From Bin87 sp964502995 (GTDB lineage Bacteria > Chloroflexota > Dehalococcoidia > Lucifugimonadales > UBA3495), in assembly GCA_964502995.1 (NCBI GenBank), contig CAZCZB010000007.1, positions 1 to 64,000 of the forward strand: a stretch of DNA of 64,000 bases, in the 5' to 3' direction. Numbering within the stretch: position 1 is the stretch's first letter; each line of letters begins with the position of its first letter. The notes under the pieces were generated by a model that had not been told where the DNA came from, ran no database searches, and saw nothing but the letters and a program-made list of their open reading frames with translations. Shown here piece by piece: positions 14,809 through 23,518 of the stretch. Position numbers and translations under genes: made by a program.

Positions 14809-16322
14809 GCGGTGGTCGCCATCGCTGAGGTGAAGCGGGAATGATCGGGGGTGCTGGCCTGCATCAGGTGCATCATGATGCGGCCGGCCCATTTGTATAT
14901 GTTGTTCTCCTGGACGGTGTTGCGCATCTGGCGCATGCGCATCCTACGTTCCAGGTCGCTCATGTTCAGCGCCTGGTGGATGGCGTCGGCGAACTGCTCG
15001 GTGGCGTAGGGGTTGATGATGAGCGAACCGGTGAGTTCCTGGGCTGCCCCGGCGAACGCGCTGAGGATGAGGACGCCGTCCTCGTCCACGCGGGATGCCA
15101 CGTACTCCTTGGCAACCAGGTTCATTCCGTCGTGGAGGCTGCTCTCGGCGCAGAAACGGGCCAGGCGGCGCAGGGCGGAAAAGGTCGTGGATGGCAGGGA
15201 AGTGGGCCAATAGAGGATGGGCTGCCAGCCGTCGTATCCGAACCGCTGGTTGATTCGGTTGACGGTCGATTCAATATCGATGGTCAGTTGCATGTATGAA
15301 TCGATGTTGGTGCGGCTGGTGGCGCCGGCCTGCAGGAACACCAGACGGCCACGGTACTGGGGCCATTTTTCCAAAAGGCGTTCCACGGCCCGCAGCCGAT
15401 GAGGTATTCCCTTGGTGTAGTCCTGCCGGTCAATGCCCAGACCGAGGATGCGCCCCCTGTTGAGCCCCAGTTCACGGGACAGGCGCAGCATTTCGTCCTC
15501 GACCTCGGTGGTGCGGGCTTCGGAATCTATGCTGTCGAAGTCGATGCTGATCGGGAACGGGCGGACCAGCGTGGTCTCATCCCGGTAATCGACCAGCCCG
15601 TAATCGGGGTCGACGTGAGCATCCAGATTGGCATCCACACAGTTGATGAAGTTCTGGCAGTCTCCGGAGAGGTGGAAGCCGAGGAGGTCGTTGCCCAGCA
15701 TGCCGTCCAGGATTTCGTCCTGCCAGGGGCAGATGCGCAAAATGTCCGGGTTGGGCCAGGGAATGTGCCAGAACTGGCCGATTATCGCGTCCTGGTTGAT
15801 TTCGCGGATGTACCTGGGGAGCAACGCCAGGTGGTAGTCCTGAATGAGGACGATGGCGGGGTTGTCGTCGATCTCGTCCAGAACCATATCGGCGAAACGG
15901 CGGTTGACCAGTTGGTAGTAGCCGTAGTGTTCCGAGTCAAAAAGGGGCTCGGTGTAGGCGATGTGGCACAGCGGCCACAAGCCTTCGTTGGCAAAACCGT
16001 AGTAATAGGCCTCGTTTTCCTCCTCGGTCAGGTTGAGGAGACGCATCCGGTAGGCGGGGTTTTCGGAGGGCACCCAGATGCGCCCTTCATCGTCCATTGC
16101 TGCGCGGTCGCCATCGCTGCTGCTCTGCGCGATCCACGTGCCGCCGCACGCGCGCATCAGTGGGTCGATAGCTGCCGTCAATCCCCCGGGGGGCATGGTT
16201 CCCAGAAGCCTTCCGTCCGGTTGATAGTTGAAGATGTATGGCTGGCGGTTAGAAACAACTATGAGCTTGTAATCGCTCAATTCTCTTTTGACCAGCCGCT
16301 GCAGATCATCGCCGGTCCACAT
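14805..16322 (-). CDS. otsA: Trehalose-6-phosphate synthase
   Basis: A 505-residue GT20 glycosyltransferase. The N-terminal loop VVSNRQPYIF and MPPGGLTAAIDPL bind substrate. QDYHLALLPRYIR, QFWHIPWPNPD, GIDRQDYTKGIPHRL and LHDGMNLVAKEYVA are diagnostic and carry the UDP-glucose and glucose-6-phosphate contacts. With OtsB it makes trehalose, an osmolyte and stress protectant. It is the first gene of the otsAB pair, divergent from the ribosomal protein super-cluster. Confidence 0.97.
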   Translation of the reverse strand: MWTGDDLQRLVKRELSDYKLIVVSNRQPYIFNYQPDGRLLGTMPPGGLTAAIDPLMRACGGTWIAQSSSDGDRAAMDDEGRIWVPSENPAYRMRLLNLTEEENEAYYYGFANEGLWPLCHIAYTEPLFDSEHYGYYQLVNRRFADMVLDEIDDNPAIVLIQDYHLALLPRYIREINQDAIIGQFWHIPWPNPDILRICPWQDEILDGMLGNDLLGFHLSGDCQNFINCVDANLDAHVDPDYGLVDYRDETTLVRPFPISIDFDSIDSEARTTEVEDEMLRLSRELGLNRGRILGLGIDRQDYTKGIPHRLRAVERLLEKWPQYRGRLVFLQAGATSRTNIDSYMQLTIDIESTVNRINQRFGYDGWQPILYWPTSLPSTTFSALRRLARFCAESSLHDGMNLVAKEYVASRVDEDGVLILSAFAGAAQELTGSLIINPYATEQFADAIHQALNMSDLERRMRMRQMRNTVQENNIYKWAGRIMMHLMQASTPDHSRFTSAMATTA

Positions 16323-16389
16323 GATAAGTACCCTTCCTCTGACGCCGACGCCAGTGGCGCGGCAACTAGTATGTCAAAAACCCATAATT

Positions 16390-16417
16390 ATTATATGTTT
16401 GACGAATTATGCCACAA
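16390..16417 (-). promoter_or_regulatory. Probable otsA promoter
   Basis: A perfect -10 TATAAT (plus-strand 16390-16395) has TTGTGG (plus-strand 16412-16417) 16 bases upstream. It lies about 70 bases before the otsA start in the divergent otsA-rpsL region (16323-16634). Apart from the two promoters, I see nothing else in that region. Confidence 0.55.
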
Positions 16418-16557
16418 CGTGGTCAGGCGGTCAACGGTATTTGCGGGGTTGAATGATCAGGTTCATGGAGCCGTAGTGACCGTGGTGACGAGTCAGTGCG
16501 CGGCGCATCCGGTGGGCGGGAAGTTGGAAAATTGGATTTTGGGCGAGAGCGGTTCGG

Positions 16558-16586
16558 TTGACACGCAGGGAGAGTGCCGATAACAT
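16558..16586 (+). promoter_or_regulatory. Promoter of the rpsL (str) cluster
   Basis: TTGACA (16558-16563) is followed after 17 bases by TAACAT (16581-16586). The same hexamer pair with the same spacing occurs before rpsT (ATGACA and TAACAT). The rpsL start is 48 bases downstream. Confidence 0.7.
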
Positions 16587-16634
16587 TGGTGGCCGTTGTG
16601 TCGAATCTGAAGAACTGAAACTTGAAGGTTTCGT

Positions 16635-17045
16635 ATGCCTACTGTAAACCAACTGGTCCGTAAGGGACGCAAACCCGTGCGAAAAGGCACCAAGGCTCCC
16701 GCGCTGCACTGGGTTCAGAACTCTTTGCGCAACCGCACCCGGTGGGGTCCCGGTTGCCCGCAGCGACGGGGCGTGTGCATCCAGGTGCGCACCATGACGC
16801 CAAAGAAGCCGAACTCGGCGCTCCGCAAGATCTGTCGCGTCCGTCTGACGAATGGGGTGGAAGTAACCGCATACATCGGCGGCGAGGGCCACAACCTGCA
16901 GGAACACTCGGTGGTGCTGATTCGCGGCGGTCGTGTGAAAGACCTCCCCGGTGTCAGGTACCACGTGGTGCGCAGTAACCTGGACACCGAAGGCGTCGAT
17001 GGACGCCGCCGCGGCCGCAGCAAGTACGGTACGCGCAGGAACTAG
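16635..17045 (+). CDS. rpsL: 30S ribosomal protein S12
   Basis: A 136-residue S12, a protein of the decoding centre. MPTVNQLVRKGRK at the start, CPQRRGVCIQVRTMTPKKPN with the streptomycin-related Lys, GGEGHNLQEHS, and GVRYHVVRSNLDTEGV near the end are all typical. It opens the str-type group rpsL-rpsG-fusA. GAAGG lies eight bases before the ATG. Confidence 0.98.
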   Translation: MPTVNQLVRKGRKPVRKGTKAPALHWVQNSLRNRTRWGPGCPQRRGVCIQVRTMTPKKPNSALRKICRVRLTNGVEVTAYIGGEGHNLQEHSVVLIRGGRVKDLPGVRYHVVRSNLDTEGVDGRRRGRSKYGTRRN

Positions 17046-17073
17046 GGCATCACCCGAACGCGAACCACCAAAT

Positions 17074-17093
17074 CACCCCCCAAGCGGGGGGTG
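17074..17093 (+). promoter_or_regulatory. Stable GC hairpin between rpsL and rpsG
   Basis: CACCCCCC (17074-17081) pairs perfectly with GGGGGGTG (17086-17093) around AAGC. There is no T-run, so it is not a standard terminator. It could be an mRNA processing or regulatory structure. Confidence 0.5.
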
Positions 17094-17122
17094 GCTTAAT
17101 CTGATTCAGGAAAGATAATCGT

Positions 17123-17593
17123 ATGTCTCGAAGGCGCCGAGCAGAACCGCGGGTCATCAAGCCCGACCCCCGGTACAACAACCTGGAACTGTCAAAGTTC
17201 ATCAACCGCGTGATGTTGAAGGGGAAGAAGTCAACCGCCCAGCGGGTGGTGTATGACGCCCTGGAACTGGTGAGGACCGATACCAATCAGGATCCCCTGA
17301 CGGTGTTTTCCACCGCGATGCGCAATGCCACTCCCCTGGTGGAAGTGCGTCCCCGTCGCGTGGGCGGCGCAACGTACCAGGTGCCGGTGGAACTGCGAAC
17401 CAGCCGCAGCGAAGCGCTTGCCATGCGATGGATCATACGCGGCGCTCGCGCCCGCGGCGGTATGCGCATGGCGCGCGCCCTGGCCAATGAGTTCATGGAC
17501 GCCTCGCGCGGCGAAGGTTCCGCAGTACGCCGGAAGGACGAACTGCACCGGATGGCCGAGGCCAACCGCGCCTTCGTACATTACCGCCGCTGA
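17123..17593 (+). CDS. rpsG: 30S ribosomal protein S7
   Basis: A 156-residue S7, the primary binder of the 16S rRNA 3' domain. It begins MSRRRRAEPRVIKPDPRYNN. FINRVMLKGKKSTAQ, the loop EVRPRRVGGATYQVPVE and the C-terminal HRMAEANRAFVHYRR are standard. In E. coli S7 regulates the str operon; whether it does so here is unknown, but hairpins flank the gene on both sides. Confidence 0.98.
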   Translation: MSRRRRAEPRVIKPDPRYNNLELSKFINRVMLKGKKSTAQRVVYDALELVRTDTNQDPLTVFSTAMRNATPLVEVRPRRVGGATYQVPVELRTSRSEALAMRWIIRGARARGGMRMARALANEFMDASRGEGSAVRRKDELHRMAEANRAFVHYRR

Positions 17594-17610
17594 TATACGA
17601 CCGCCGGCGA

Positions 17611-17634
17611 GAGGACGAATGAAAATTCGTCCTC
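17611..17634 (+). promoter_or_regulatory. Hairpin with GAAA tetraloop between rpsG and fusA
   Basis: GAGGACGAAT (17611-17620) pairs perfectly with ATTCGTCCTC (17625-17634) around GAAA. The following bases GTCTCTGTTTG are only weakly T-rich, so it may be an attenuator, a processing site or an mRNA stabiliser. Confidence 0.5.
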
Positions 17635-17688
17635 GTCTCTGTTTGTAGACCACCCACTCCCACCAAATCCCGTATTACAGGACCCAAC

Positions 17689-19767
17689 ATGGTCATCGTT
17701 GACTCTCCCGCACGCAACATCCGAAATATCGGTTTCATCGCCCACATTGACGCCGGGAAGACCACGGTCACCGAGCGGGTGCTGTACCTCACCGGCCGTA
17801 TCCGCAAGGTTGGCGGCGTGGACCAGGGCACCACGGCGATGGACTGGATGCCCCAGGAAAAGGAACGCGGCATCACCATCACGGCGGCGGCGACTACCGC
17901 ATACTGGCGCGACCACCAGGTCAACATCATCGACACGCCGGGGCACGTGGACTTTACCGCGGAGGTTGAGCGGAGCCTGCGGGTGCTGGACGGCGGGATT
18001 GTCGTCCTGGATGCCGTGGCCGGCGTGCAGCCACAATCTGAAACCGTTTGGCGACAGGCCGATACCTACAACGTCCCGCGCATCTGTTTCGTCAACAAGA
18101 TGGACCGGGTGGGCGCCTCTTACGAGCGGACCATCGAATCGGTGCGCCGGCGGTTGAAAGGGAACCCGGTGGCGGTGCAGATTCCCATGGGAGCGGAGGA
18201 CGAGTTCCGCGGCGTGGTCGATCTCATCGAGGGTCAGGCCATCATGTATTCCGACGGCCGGGACGACGTTGCGGAACCACCGGAATTGATGCCGGTACCC
18301 AGCGAATACGAGCAGACCTACAACGACTATCGCCAGGAAATGATCGAGAAGATCGTCGAAACGGACGAAGCCCTGTTGATCAAATATCTCGAAGGCGAGG
18401 ACATCTGCTCCGATGATCTGCGGTCTGCGCTGAGGAACGCCACCATCAATCGTCAATTGGTCCCGGTGCTGTGCGGAACCGCGATGAAAGGGAAGGGTAT
18501 TGATCCGCTGCTGGACGCCATCATCGCCTATTTGCCGTCGCCTCTGGACGTTCCGGCGGTGGAGGGCGTTGTGCCCGGCACCGATGACATCGAGTTGCGC
18601 GAACCGCTGGATTCCGAACCGCTGTCGGCCCTCGCTTTCAAAGTGGTTGTTGACCCATACGTGGGCAGGCTTGTATTCCTCAGGATCTATTCGGGTCAGG
18701 TGGAATCGGGCGCGGCGGTGAGAAATGTGACCCGGGGCAACCGGGAGCGCATGGGGCGACTGCTCAGGATGCACGCCAACCACCGCGAAGAACTGGAAGT
18801 CATCACCGCCGGCAACATCTGCGCCGCCGTGGGCCTGAAGGACACGTTCACCGGCGATTCGATTTGCAGCGACCACAAGCCCGTGATATTGGAACCGCCG
18901 CATTTCCCGGAACCGGTAGTTTCCGTCGCAATCGAGCCGGCAACCCGCGCCGACCAGGACAAGTTGGGCGAGGCGATGCGGAAACTTTCCGAGGAAGATC
19001 CGACGTTCCTTGTCCGGTACAACGACGAGACGGGCCAGACCATCATATCCGGCATGGGCGAACTGCACCTTGAAGTGCTGGTGGACCGGATGCGGCGCGA
19101 GTTCGACGTGGAAGCCCGTGTGGGTCAACCCAGGGTCGCCTACCGGGAAGCCATCACCCAACCCACCCGGGTCGAGGGGAGGTTCGTGCGGCAAACCGGC
19201 GGCCATGGCCAATTCGGCCACGTTTGGCTGGAAATCGAACCACAGGAAAGGGGCGACGGAAATCTGTTCGTTGACGGTATCAGCGGTGGAGTGATTCCGC
19301 GCCAATACATTCCCGCGGTCGAGGCCGGCGTCAAGCAGGCCTGGGACAACGGGCCACTGGCGGGATTCCCGCTGGTTGATATGAAAGTCACCCTGGTGGA
19401 CGGCAGTTTCCACACGGTGGACTCATCGGAGATGGCCTTCCGTTCCGCCGCGATGATGGCAATGAGAGACGGCACCAGACGGGCGAGCCCGGTGCTGCAG
19501 GAGCCCATGTTTGAGATCGAAATCGTAACGCCCGGTGAATACCTGAGCGAAGTGCTGAGCGACCTCGGCGGAAGACGCGCCCAGATCCGGAGCATTGAAG
19601 GTCAGGATGATCTGCAGACGGTTAGCGCGATGATCCCGCTGGGCGAGACTTTCGCCTATACAACGGCGCTGCGTTCGTTGACCCGGGGTCGGGCATCGTA
19701 CACGATGGAATTCCGGCACTATGAACCGGTTCCGGAGAGCGTCTTGCGGAGCATCACCCGGGTTTGA
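17689..19767 (+). CDS. fusA: Elongation factor G
   Basis: A 692-residue EF-G, the GTPase that drives translocation. G1 is AHIDAGKTT, switch II is DTPGHVDF, G4 is NKMD, and domains II-V follow, with RQTGGHGQFGHVWLEIEP of domain IV and the C-terminal RGRASYTMEFRHYEPVP. It follows rpsG as in str operons. The tuf gene that normally comes next is absent, and rpsJ follows after 70 bases. Confidence 0.98.
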   Translation: MVIVDSPARNIRNIGFIAHIDAGKTTVTERVLYLTGRIRKVGGVDQGTTAMDWMPQEKERGITITAAATTAYWRDHQVNIIDTPGHVDFTAEVERSLRVLDGGIVVLDAVAGVQPQSETVWRQADTYNVPRICFVNKMDRVGASYERTIESVRRRLKGNPVAVQIPMGAEDEFRGVVDLIEGQAIMYSDGRDDVAEPPELMPVPSEYEQTYNDYRQEMIEKIVETDEALLIKYLEGEDICSDDLRSALRNATINRQLVPVLCGTAMKGKGIDPLLDAIIAYLPSPLDVPAVEGVVPGTDDIELREPLDSEPLSALAFKVVVDPYVGRLVFLRIYSGQVESGAAVRNVTRGNRERMGRLLRMHANHREELEVITAGNICAAVGLKDTFTGDSICSDHKPVILEPPHFPEPVVSVAIEPATRADQDKLGEAMRKLSEEDPTFLVRYNDETGQTIISGMGELHLEVLVDRMRREFDVEARVGQPRVAYREAITQPTRVEGRFVRQTGGHGQFGHVWLEIEPQERGDGNLFVDGISGGVIPRQYIPAVEAGVKQAWDNGPLAGFPLVDMKVTLVDGSFHTVDSSEMAFRSAAMMAMRDGTRRASPVLQEPMFEIEIVTPGEYLSEVLSDLGGRRAQIRSIEGQDDLQTVSAMIPLGETFAYTTALRSLTRGRASYTMEFRHYEPVPESVLRSITRV

Positions 19768-19837
19768 TCCGGAAAACGAACACTTGGATAGACGGGCGAA
19801 TCACCAAAGTCAATTGGGAGAGTCAGAGAACTGAATC

Positions 19838-20149
19838 ATGGTAGCCAGGCAGCAAATGCGGATAATCCTCAAGGCTTTTGACCACAAGGTGCTGGATCAG
19901 TCCAGCGCGCAGATTGTGGAAACGGCCGAACTGACCGGAGCCCGAGTGGCCGGACCGGTGCCGCTCCCAACTCAAATTCGCCGGTTTTGCGTAATTCGCG
20001 GGCCGCACGTGGACAAGGACTCGCGGGAGCACTTCGAGATCCGCACTCACAAACGCCTGCTGGACATCATGGAGCCCACAAGCAAGACAATTGATGCGCT
20101 GACGCGCCTCAACATGCCGGCGGGGGTGGATATATCCATTAAGCTCTAG
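19838..20149 (+). CDS. rpsJ: 30S ribosomal protein S10
   Basis: A 103-residue S10. QQMRIILKAFDHKVLDQS, GARVAGPVPLPT, HVDKDSREHFEIRTHKR and LNMPAGVDISIKL match the family end to end. In other bacteria S10 (NusE) also takes part in transcription antitermination with NusB. It begins the S10-type segment. Tandem GGGAG/GAGAG sequences lie upstream of the ATG. Confidence 0.97.
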   Translation: MVARQQMRIILKAFDHKVLDQSSAQIVETAELTGARVAGPVPLPTQIRRFCVIRGPHVDKDSREHFEIRTHKRLLDIMEPTSKTIDALTRLNMPAGVDISIKL

Positions 20150-20206
20150 GCAGCCCGCCCGGGGTGAAAACGACTCCGGCAGCGACGGCAGTGTGAGGGT
20201 ACGGGC

Positions 20207-20235
20207 TTGAATAAATACTGCCGCCATCGTAAAAT
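20207..20235 (+). promoter_or_regulatory. Likely internal promoter ahead of rplC
   Basis: TTGAAT (20207-20212) and TAAAAT (20230-20235) are exactly 17 bases apart in the 190-base gap between rpsJ and rplC, the longest gap inside the super-cluster. It would let the S10 segment be transcribed separately. Confidence 0.5.
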
Positions 20236-20339
20236 CATGGTTCCGTTTGCGGCAGGCACAAATCACTGCCGCAGTTTCATCTAGCGAAGGAAGCCGTCGA
20301 TCGTTTGACGGCCACAGGATCAGAGAACAGGCGAAGAAA

Positions 20340-20972
20340 ATGCTGAAAGCGTTTCTCGGCAAGAAAATTGGAATGACCCAGGTGTTTAACGACGCCGGTC
20401 AAGTGGTACCCGTTACCGTAATCGAAGCGGGGCCGTGCGTGGTCACGCAGATCCGTACCTCTGAAAAAGATGGCTACGAGTCGGTGCAGCTGGGTTTCGG
20501 CCGGGTGCGCAGGCCCAACAAACCGGAGGCCGGACACCTGAAAGGCAGCCAGATTGGTCGGCGCCTTCAGGAGGTCAAGACTGACGATGTGGGCGACTTC
20601 GAAGTGGGCCAGATGGTCTCGGTTGATATGTTCGAAGCCGGCGAGATCGTTGACGTGATCGGCAAGTCGAAGGGCCGCGGATTTGCAGGCACCATGAAAC
20701 GCCACGGTTTCGGCGGCGGCCCGCGGACGCACGGACAATCGGACCGCCAACGCGCGCCCGGGTCCATCGGTGGCGGCACCACGCCCGGCAAGGTGTTCAA
20801 AGGCCTGAAAATGGCCGGACACATGGGCAACCGCCGGGTGACCAGCAAGGGCCTTGAAGTGGTGAGCGTAGATGCAGAACGCAATCTGCTGATGGTGAAA
20901 GGCGGCATCCCGGGCGGCCCGAACAGCCCGGTGACGATTCGCAAGACAGGCAAGAGCAAGGCGCAGGCATAA
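20340..20972 (+). CDS. rplC: 50S ribosomal protein L3
   Basis: A 210-residue L3. I start it at ATG 20340 (MLKAFLGKKIGMTQVF), the conserved beginning; the open frame to 20247 has no family similarity. The loop that reaches the peptidyl transferase centre is present in HGFGGGPRTHGQSDRQRAPG and GGTTPGKVFKGLKMAGHMG. Its TAA stop overlaps the next ATG (TAATG). Confidence 0.96.
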   Translation: MLKAFLGKKIGMTQVFNDAGQVVPVTVIEAGPCVVTQIRTSEKDGYESVQLGFGRVRRPNKPEAGHLKGSQIGRRLQEVKTDDVGDFEVGQMVSVDMFEAGEIVDVIGKSKGRGFAGTMKRHGFGGGPRTHGQSDRQRAPGSIGGGTTPGKVFKGLKMAGHMGNRRVTSKGLEVVSVDAERNLLMVKGGIPGGPNSPVTIRKTGKSKAQA

Positions 20973-21655
20973 TGGAACTCACCGTAGTGAACGCCAACGG
21001 CGACGCCATCGACACCATCAACATCGATGATGGCATTTTTGACGTGCCCATGAACCAGACACTGGTACACCAGGCGATGGTGATTTACCAGTTGAACCAA
21101 CGGCAGGGCACGCATTCCACGCGTACCCGGGCCGAGGTGTCGGGTGGTGGACGCAAACCCTGGATCCAAAAGCACACCGGGCGCGCGCGTCAGGGCAGCA
21201 TTCGGTCTCCGCAGTGGCGACACGGCGGTATCGTGTTCGGCCCCAAGCCCCGCGATTACCGTAAAGCGTTGCCGCGAGCCATGCGGCGCAAAGCGCTCCA
21301 ATGTGTCCTTTCCGACAAGATACGCAACGGCCGCCTGGTATGCATTGATTCGCTGGATGGCCTGGACGGGCGGACCAAGTCGATGAAGCAGATGTTGGAA
21401 AAGCTGAATCTGACGAGGTCCGTTTTGGTTGTGTCCGAAAGCGCCGATCAGAACGTGGCGCGCGCCGGCGGCAACCTGAAGCAGGTGTGGACGTTGCCCT
21501 CTGATCTGGTAAACGCCAACGACGTGCTGAAAAGGGAAACCGTGCTGATCACCGCCGACGGACTGCGTCGGATTGCCGAACTCTGCACGAGCCAGCGGCA
21601 TCGGGCCCGCAGGGCGGCGGCAGCGGCCGCCGATGGCGAGGAGGCCCAGTCATGA
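20972..21655 (+). CDS. rplD: 50S ribosomal protein L4
   Basis: A 227-residue L4. VHQAMVIYQLNQRQGTHSTR and the long exit-tunnel loop GGGRKPWIQKHTGRARQGS, followed by WRHGGIVFGPKPRDY, are diagnostic. In E. coli L4 also represses the S10 operon. The C-terminus adds a short Ala-rich acidic tail. It overlaps rplC by one base and rplW by four. Confidence 0.96.
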   Translation: MELTVVNANGDAIDTINIDDGIFDVPMNQTLVHQAMVIYQLNQRQGTHSTRTRAEVSGGGRKPWIQKHTGRARQGSIRSPQWRHGGIVFGPKPRDYRKALPRAMRRKALQCVLSDKIRNGRLVCIDSLDGLDGRTKSMKQMLEKLNLTRSVLVVSESADQNVARAGGNLKQVWTLPSDLVNANDVLKRETVLITADGLRRIAELCTSQRHRARRAAAAAADGEEAQS

Positions 21656-21936
21656 ACATCAGCGAAGTACTCGTGCGGCCCACCATCACAGAAAAGAGCA
21701 CGCTGCTTCAGGAAGAAGGGCAGTACACCTTTGAGGTTGCGCCGAAGGCCAACAAAACGCTGGTCAAGCAGGCGGTGGAGCAGAACTTCGGCGTGAAAGT
21801 GGTGGCCGTCAACATCACCGTCAACCGGGGCAAGCGGAAGCGGTACGGTCCCCGGTTCAAGAAGCGGCCGGACGTGAAAAAGGCTGTTGTCACGTTGCAG
21901 TCTGGAGACAGGATCAATCTGATCGAGGGATTGTAG
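21652..21936 (+). CDS. rplW: 50S ribosomal protein L23
   Basis: A 94-residue L23, which sits at the tunnel exit and docks trigger factor and SRP. SEVLVRPTITEKSTLL, YTFEVAPKANKTLVKQAVEQ and VNRGKRKRYGPRFKKRPD are typical. It overlaps the rplD stop as ATGA. Confidence 0.97.
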   Translation: MNISEVLVRPTITEKSTLLQEEGQYTFEVAPKANKTLVKQAVEQNFGVKVVAVNITVNRGKRKRYGPRFKKRPDVKKAVVTLQSGDRINLIEGL

Positions 21937-21990
21937 CGTCAAACCGCTGGCTACTTTCCCGTCGATTGAGAATGTAAGCGAGAACTAATC

Positions 21991-22827
21991 ATGCCTCTGA
22001 AGAATCTGCGACCCATAACGCCCGGTACCCGTAACGCGGTGCGCCCCTCGTTTGAGGAGATCACCACCAAACGGCCGGAAAAATCCCTGCTTGAACCGCT
22101 GCGGAAGCGTGGCGGAAGGAACAATCGCGGCAAGATCACGTCCTATCACAGGGGCGGGGGCGCGAAGCGGATGTACCGGCGGATCGATTTCAAGCGCACT
22201 AAAGACGGCGTTCCGGCCACGGTGAAGACCATCGAATACGACCCCAACCGGACCACGCGCATAGCCCTGGTTTATTACGCGGACGGGGAAAAGGCGTACA
22301 TCTTGGCGCCGGTGAACCTCCGGGTGGGCGACAAGATCGAATCGGGCCCCGGGGCGGAAATCAGCCCGGGCAACTCCTTGCCGTTGCGAAATATCCCGAC
22401 CGGAACGGTTGTTCACAACTTGGAATTGACTCCCGGTCGTGGCGGGCAATTGGTTCGCGGCGCGGGAACTGGAGCGCAGGTTCTGTCCCGGGAAGGCGAT
22501 TACGTTTTGATTCGCCTGCCCTCCGGGGAGATGCGGCGGGTTCTGCTGGCATGCCGCGCCAGCGTGGGTCAACTTTCCAACCCCGACCACAAAAACGAGA
22601 GCCTGGGCAAAGCCGGCGCGAAGAGGCATCTGGGTAGGCGTCCTCACGTTCGTGGCGTGGCCAAGAACCCGGTGGACCACCCCCACGGCGGCGGAGAAGG
22701 CCGGTCACCGATTGGAATGCCTGGACCGAAATCGCCCTGGGGCAAACCCACCCTTGGGCACAAGACTCGCAACAAGAAGAAGACGTCGAGCCGCTTTATC
22801 ATCCGCGGACGACGCCGGCGCCGGTAG
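21991..22827 (+). CDS. rplB: 50S ribosomal protein L2
   Basis: A 278-residue L2, part of the peptidyl transferase region and of intersubunit bridge B7b. GRNNRGKITSYHRGGGAKR, GTVVHNLELTPGRGGQLVR and NPVDHPHGGGEG with the conserved His are present, ending in the basic tail FIIRGRRRRR. It follows rplW after 54 bases. Confidence 0.98.
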   Translation: MPLKNLRPITPGTRNAVRPSFEEITTKRPEKSLLEPLRKRGGRNNRGKITSYHRGGGAKRMYRRIDFKRTKDGVPATVKTIEYDPNRTTRIALVYYADGEKAYILAPVNLRVGDKIESGPGAEISPGNSLPLRNIPTGTVVHNLELTPGRGGQLVRGAGTGAQVLSREGDYVLIRLPSGEMRRVLLACRASVGQLSNPDHKNESLGKAGAKRHLGRRPHVRGVAKNPVDHPHGGGEGRSPIGMPGPKSPWGKPTLGHKTRNKKKTSSRFIIRGRRRRR

Positions 22828-22881
22828 GCGGAATTCTCATCAAGCACCGTTTGCACGGCCAATCAGGTTGAAAGATACGCT

Positions 22882-23166
22882 ATGTCACGCTCAATTAAAA
22901 AGGGACCCTTCGTCCACCCCAAGCTGTTGAAAAAGGTCAACCGTGTACGCGAGTCCGGTGAAGCTACGGTGATTCGCACCTGGTCCCGGGATTCGATGAT
23001 CATGCCTGAAATGGTCGGGCTGAACTTTGGCGTTCACGATGGTCGGCGGCACGTGCCAGTGTTCGTTACCGAGAATATGGTCGGGCACCGGCTGGGCGAG
23101 TTCGCGCCGACGCGCACCTACCGGGGCCACGTCGCCCGGTCCGAGCGCTCCAGCAGGGTGAGGTGA
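22882..23166 (+). CDS. rpsS: 30S ribosomal protein S19
   Basis: A 94-residue S19 of the 30S head. MSRSIKKGPFVHPKLLKKV, IRTWSRDSMIMPEMVGL and VTENMVGHRLGEFAPTRTY match the family. It is followed by rplV four bases later. Confidence 0.98.
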   Translation: MSRSIKKGPFVHPKLLKKVNRVRESGEATVIRTWSRDSMIMPEMVGLNFGVHDGRRHVPVFVTENMVGHRLGEFAPTRTYRGHVARSERSSRVR

Positions 23167-23170
23167 TCGC

Positions 23171-23515
23171 ATGCCTCCGGTACGAGCAATGGCCAAGCAG
23201 GTGGGCGCGTCGCCCAAGCGCCTGAAGCCGATCATGGACGCAGTTCGCGGCATGTCGGTGAACGAGGCGGTGGACCACCTCAGCCTGATGACCTCCCCCT
23301 GGGCGCGTTCGGTCAGGAAGGTGGTGGAATCGGCCGCCGCCAACGCTGAAAACAATATGTTCATGAATCGCAATGAACTGAGGATCACGCGGATCTCCGC
23401 TGACCGCGGTCGGCCGCTCAAACGGTTTCGGGCGCGGGCCAGGGGCAGGATTGGCCGGGTCACCAGGCGTTCGAGTCACATCATCATTGAAGTTGACGAG
23501 ATACAGGAGGGTTAG
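23171..23515 (+). CDS. rplV: 50S ribosomal protein L22
   Basis: A 114-residue L22, which lines the exit tunnel. VGASPKRLKPIMDAVRGMSV, VVESAAANAENN and the tunnel hairpin region RPLKRFRARARGRIGRV, then RSSHIIIEVDE, are conserved. It ends three bases before rpsC and is presumably coupled to it. Confidence 0.97.
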   Translation: MPPVRAMAKQVGASPKRLKPIMDAVRGMSVNEAVDHLSLMTSPWARSVRKVVESAAANAENNMFMNRNELRITRISADRGRPLKRFRARARGRIGRVTRRSSHIIIEVDEIQEG

Positions 23516-23518
23516 TCT

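Noticed and set aside
17581..19413. Long minus-strand open frame of about 610 codons opposite fusA
   Set aside because: It is the high-GC antisense shadow of fusA, with no recognisable domains.
19768..19837. tuf or a remnant between fusA and rpsJ
   Set aside because: The gap is only 70 bases and shows no EF-Tu coding sequence.
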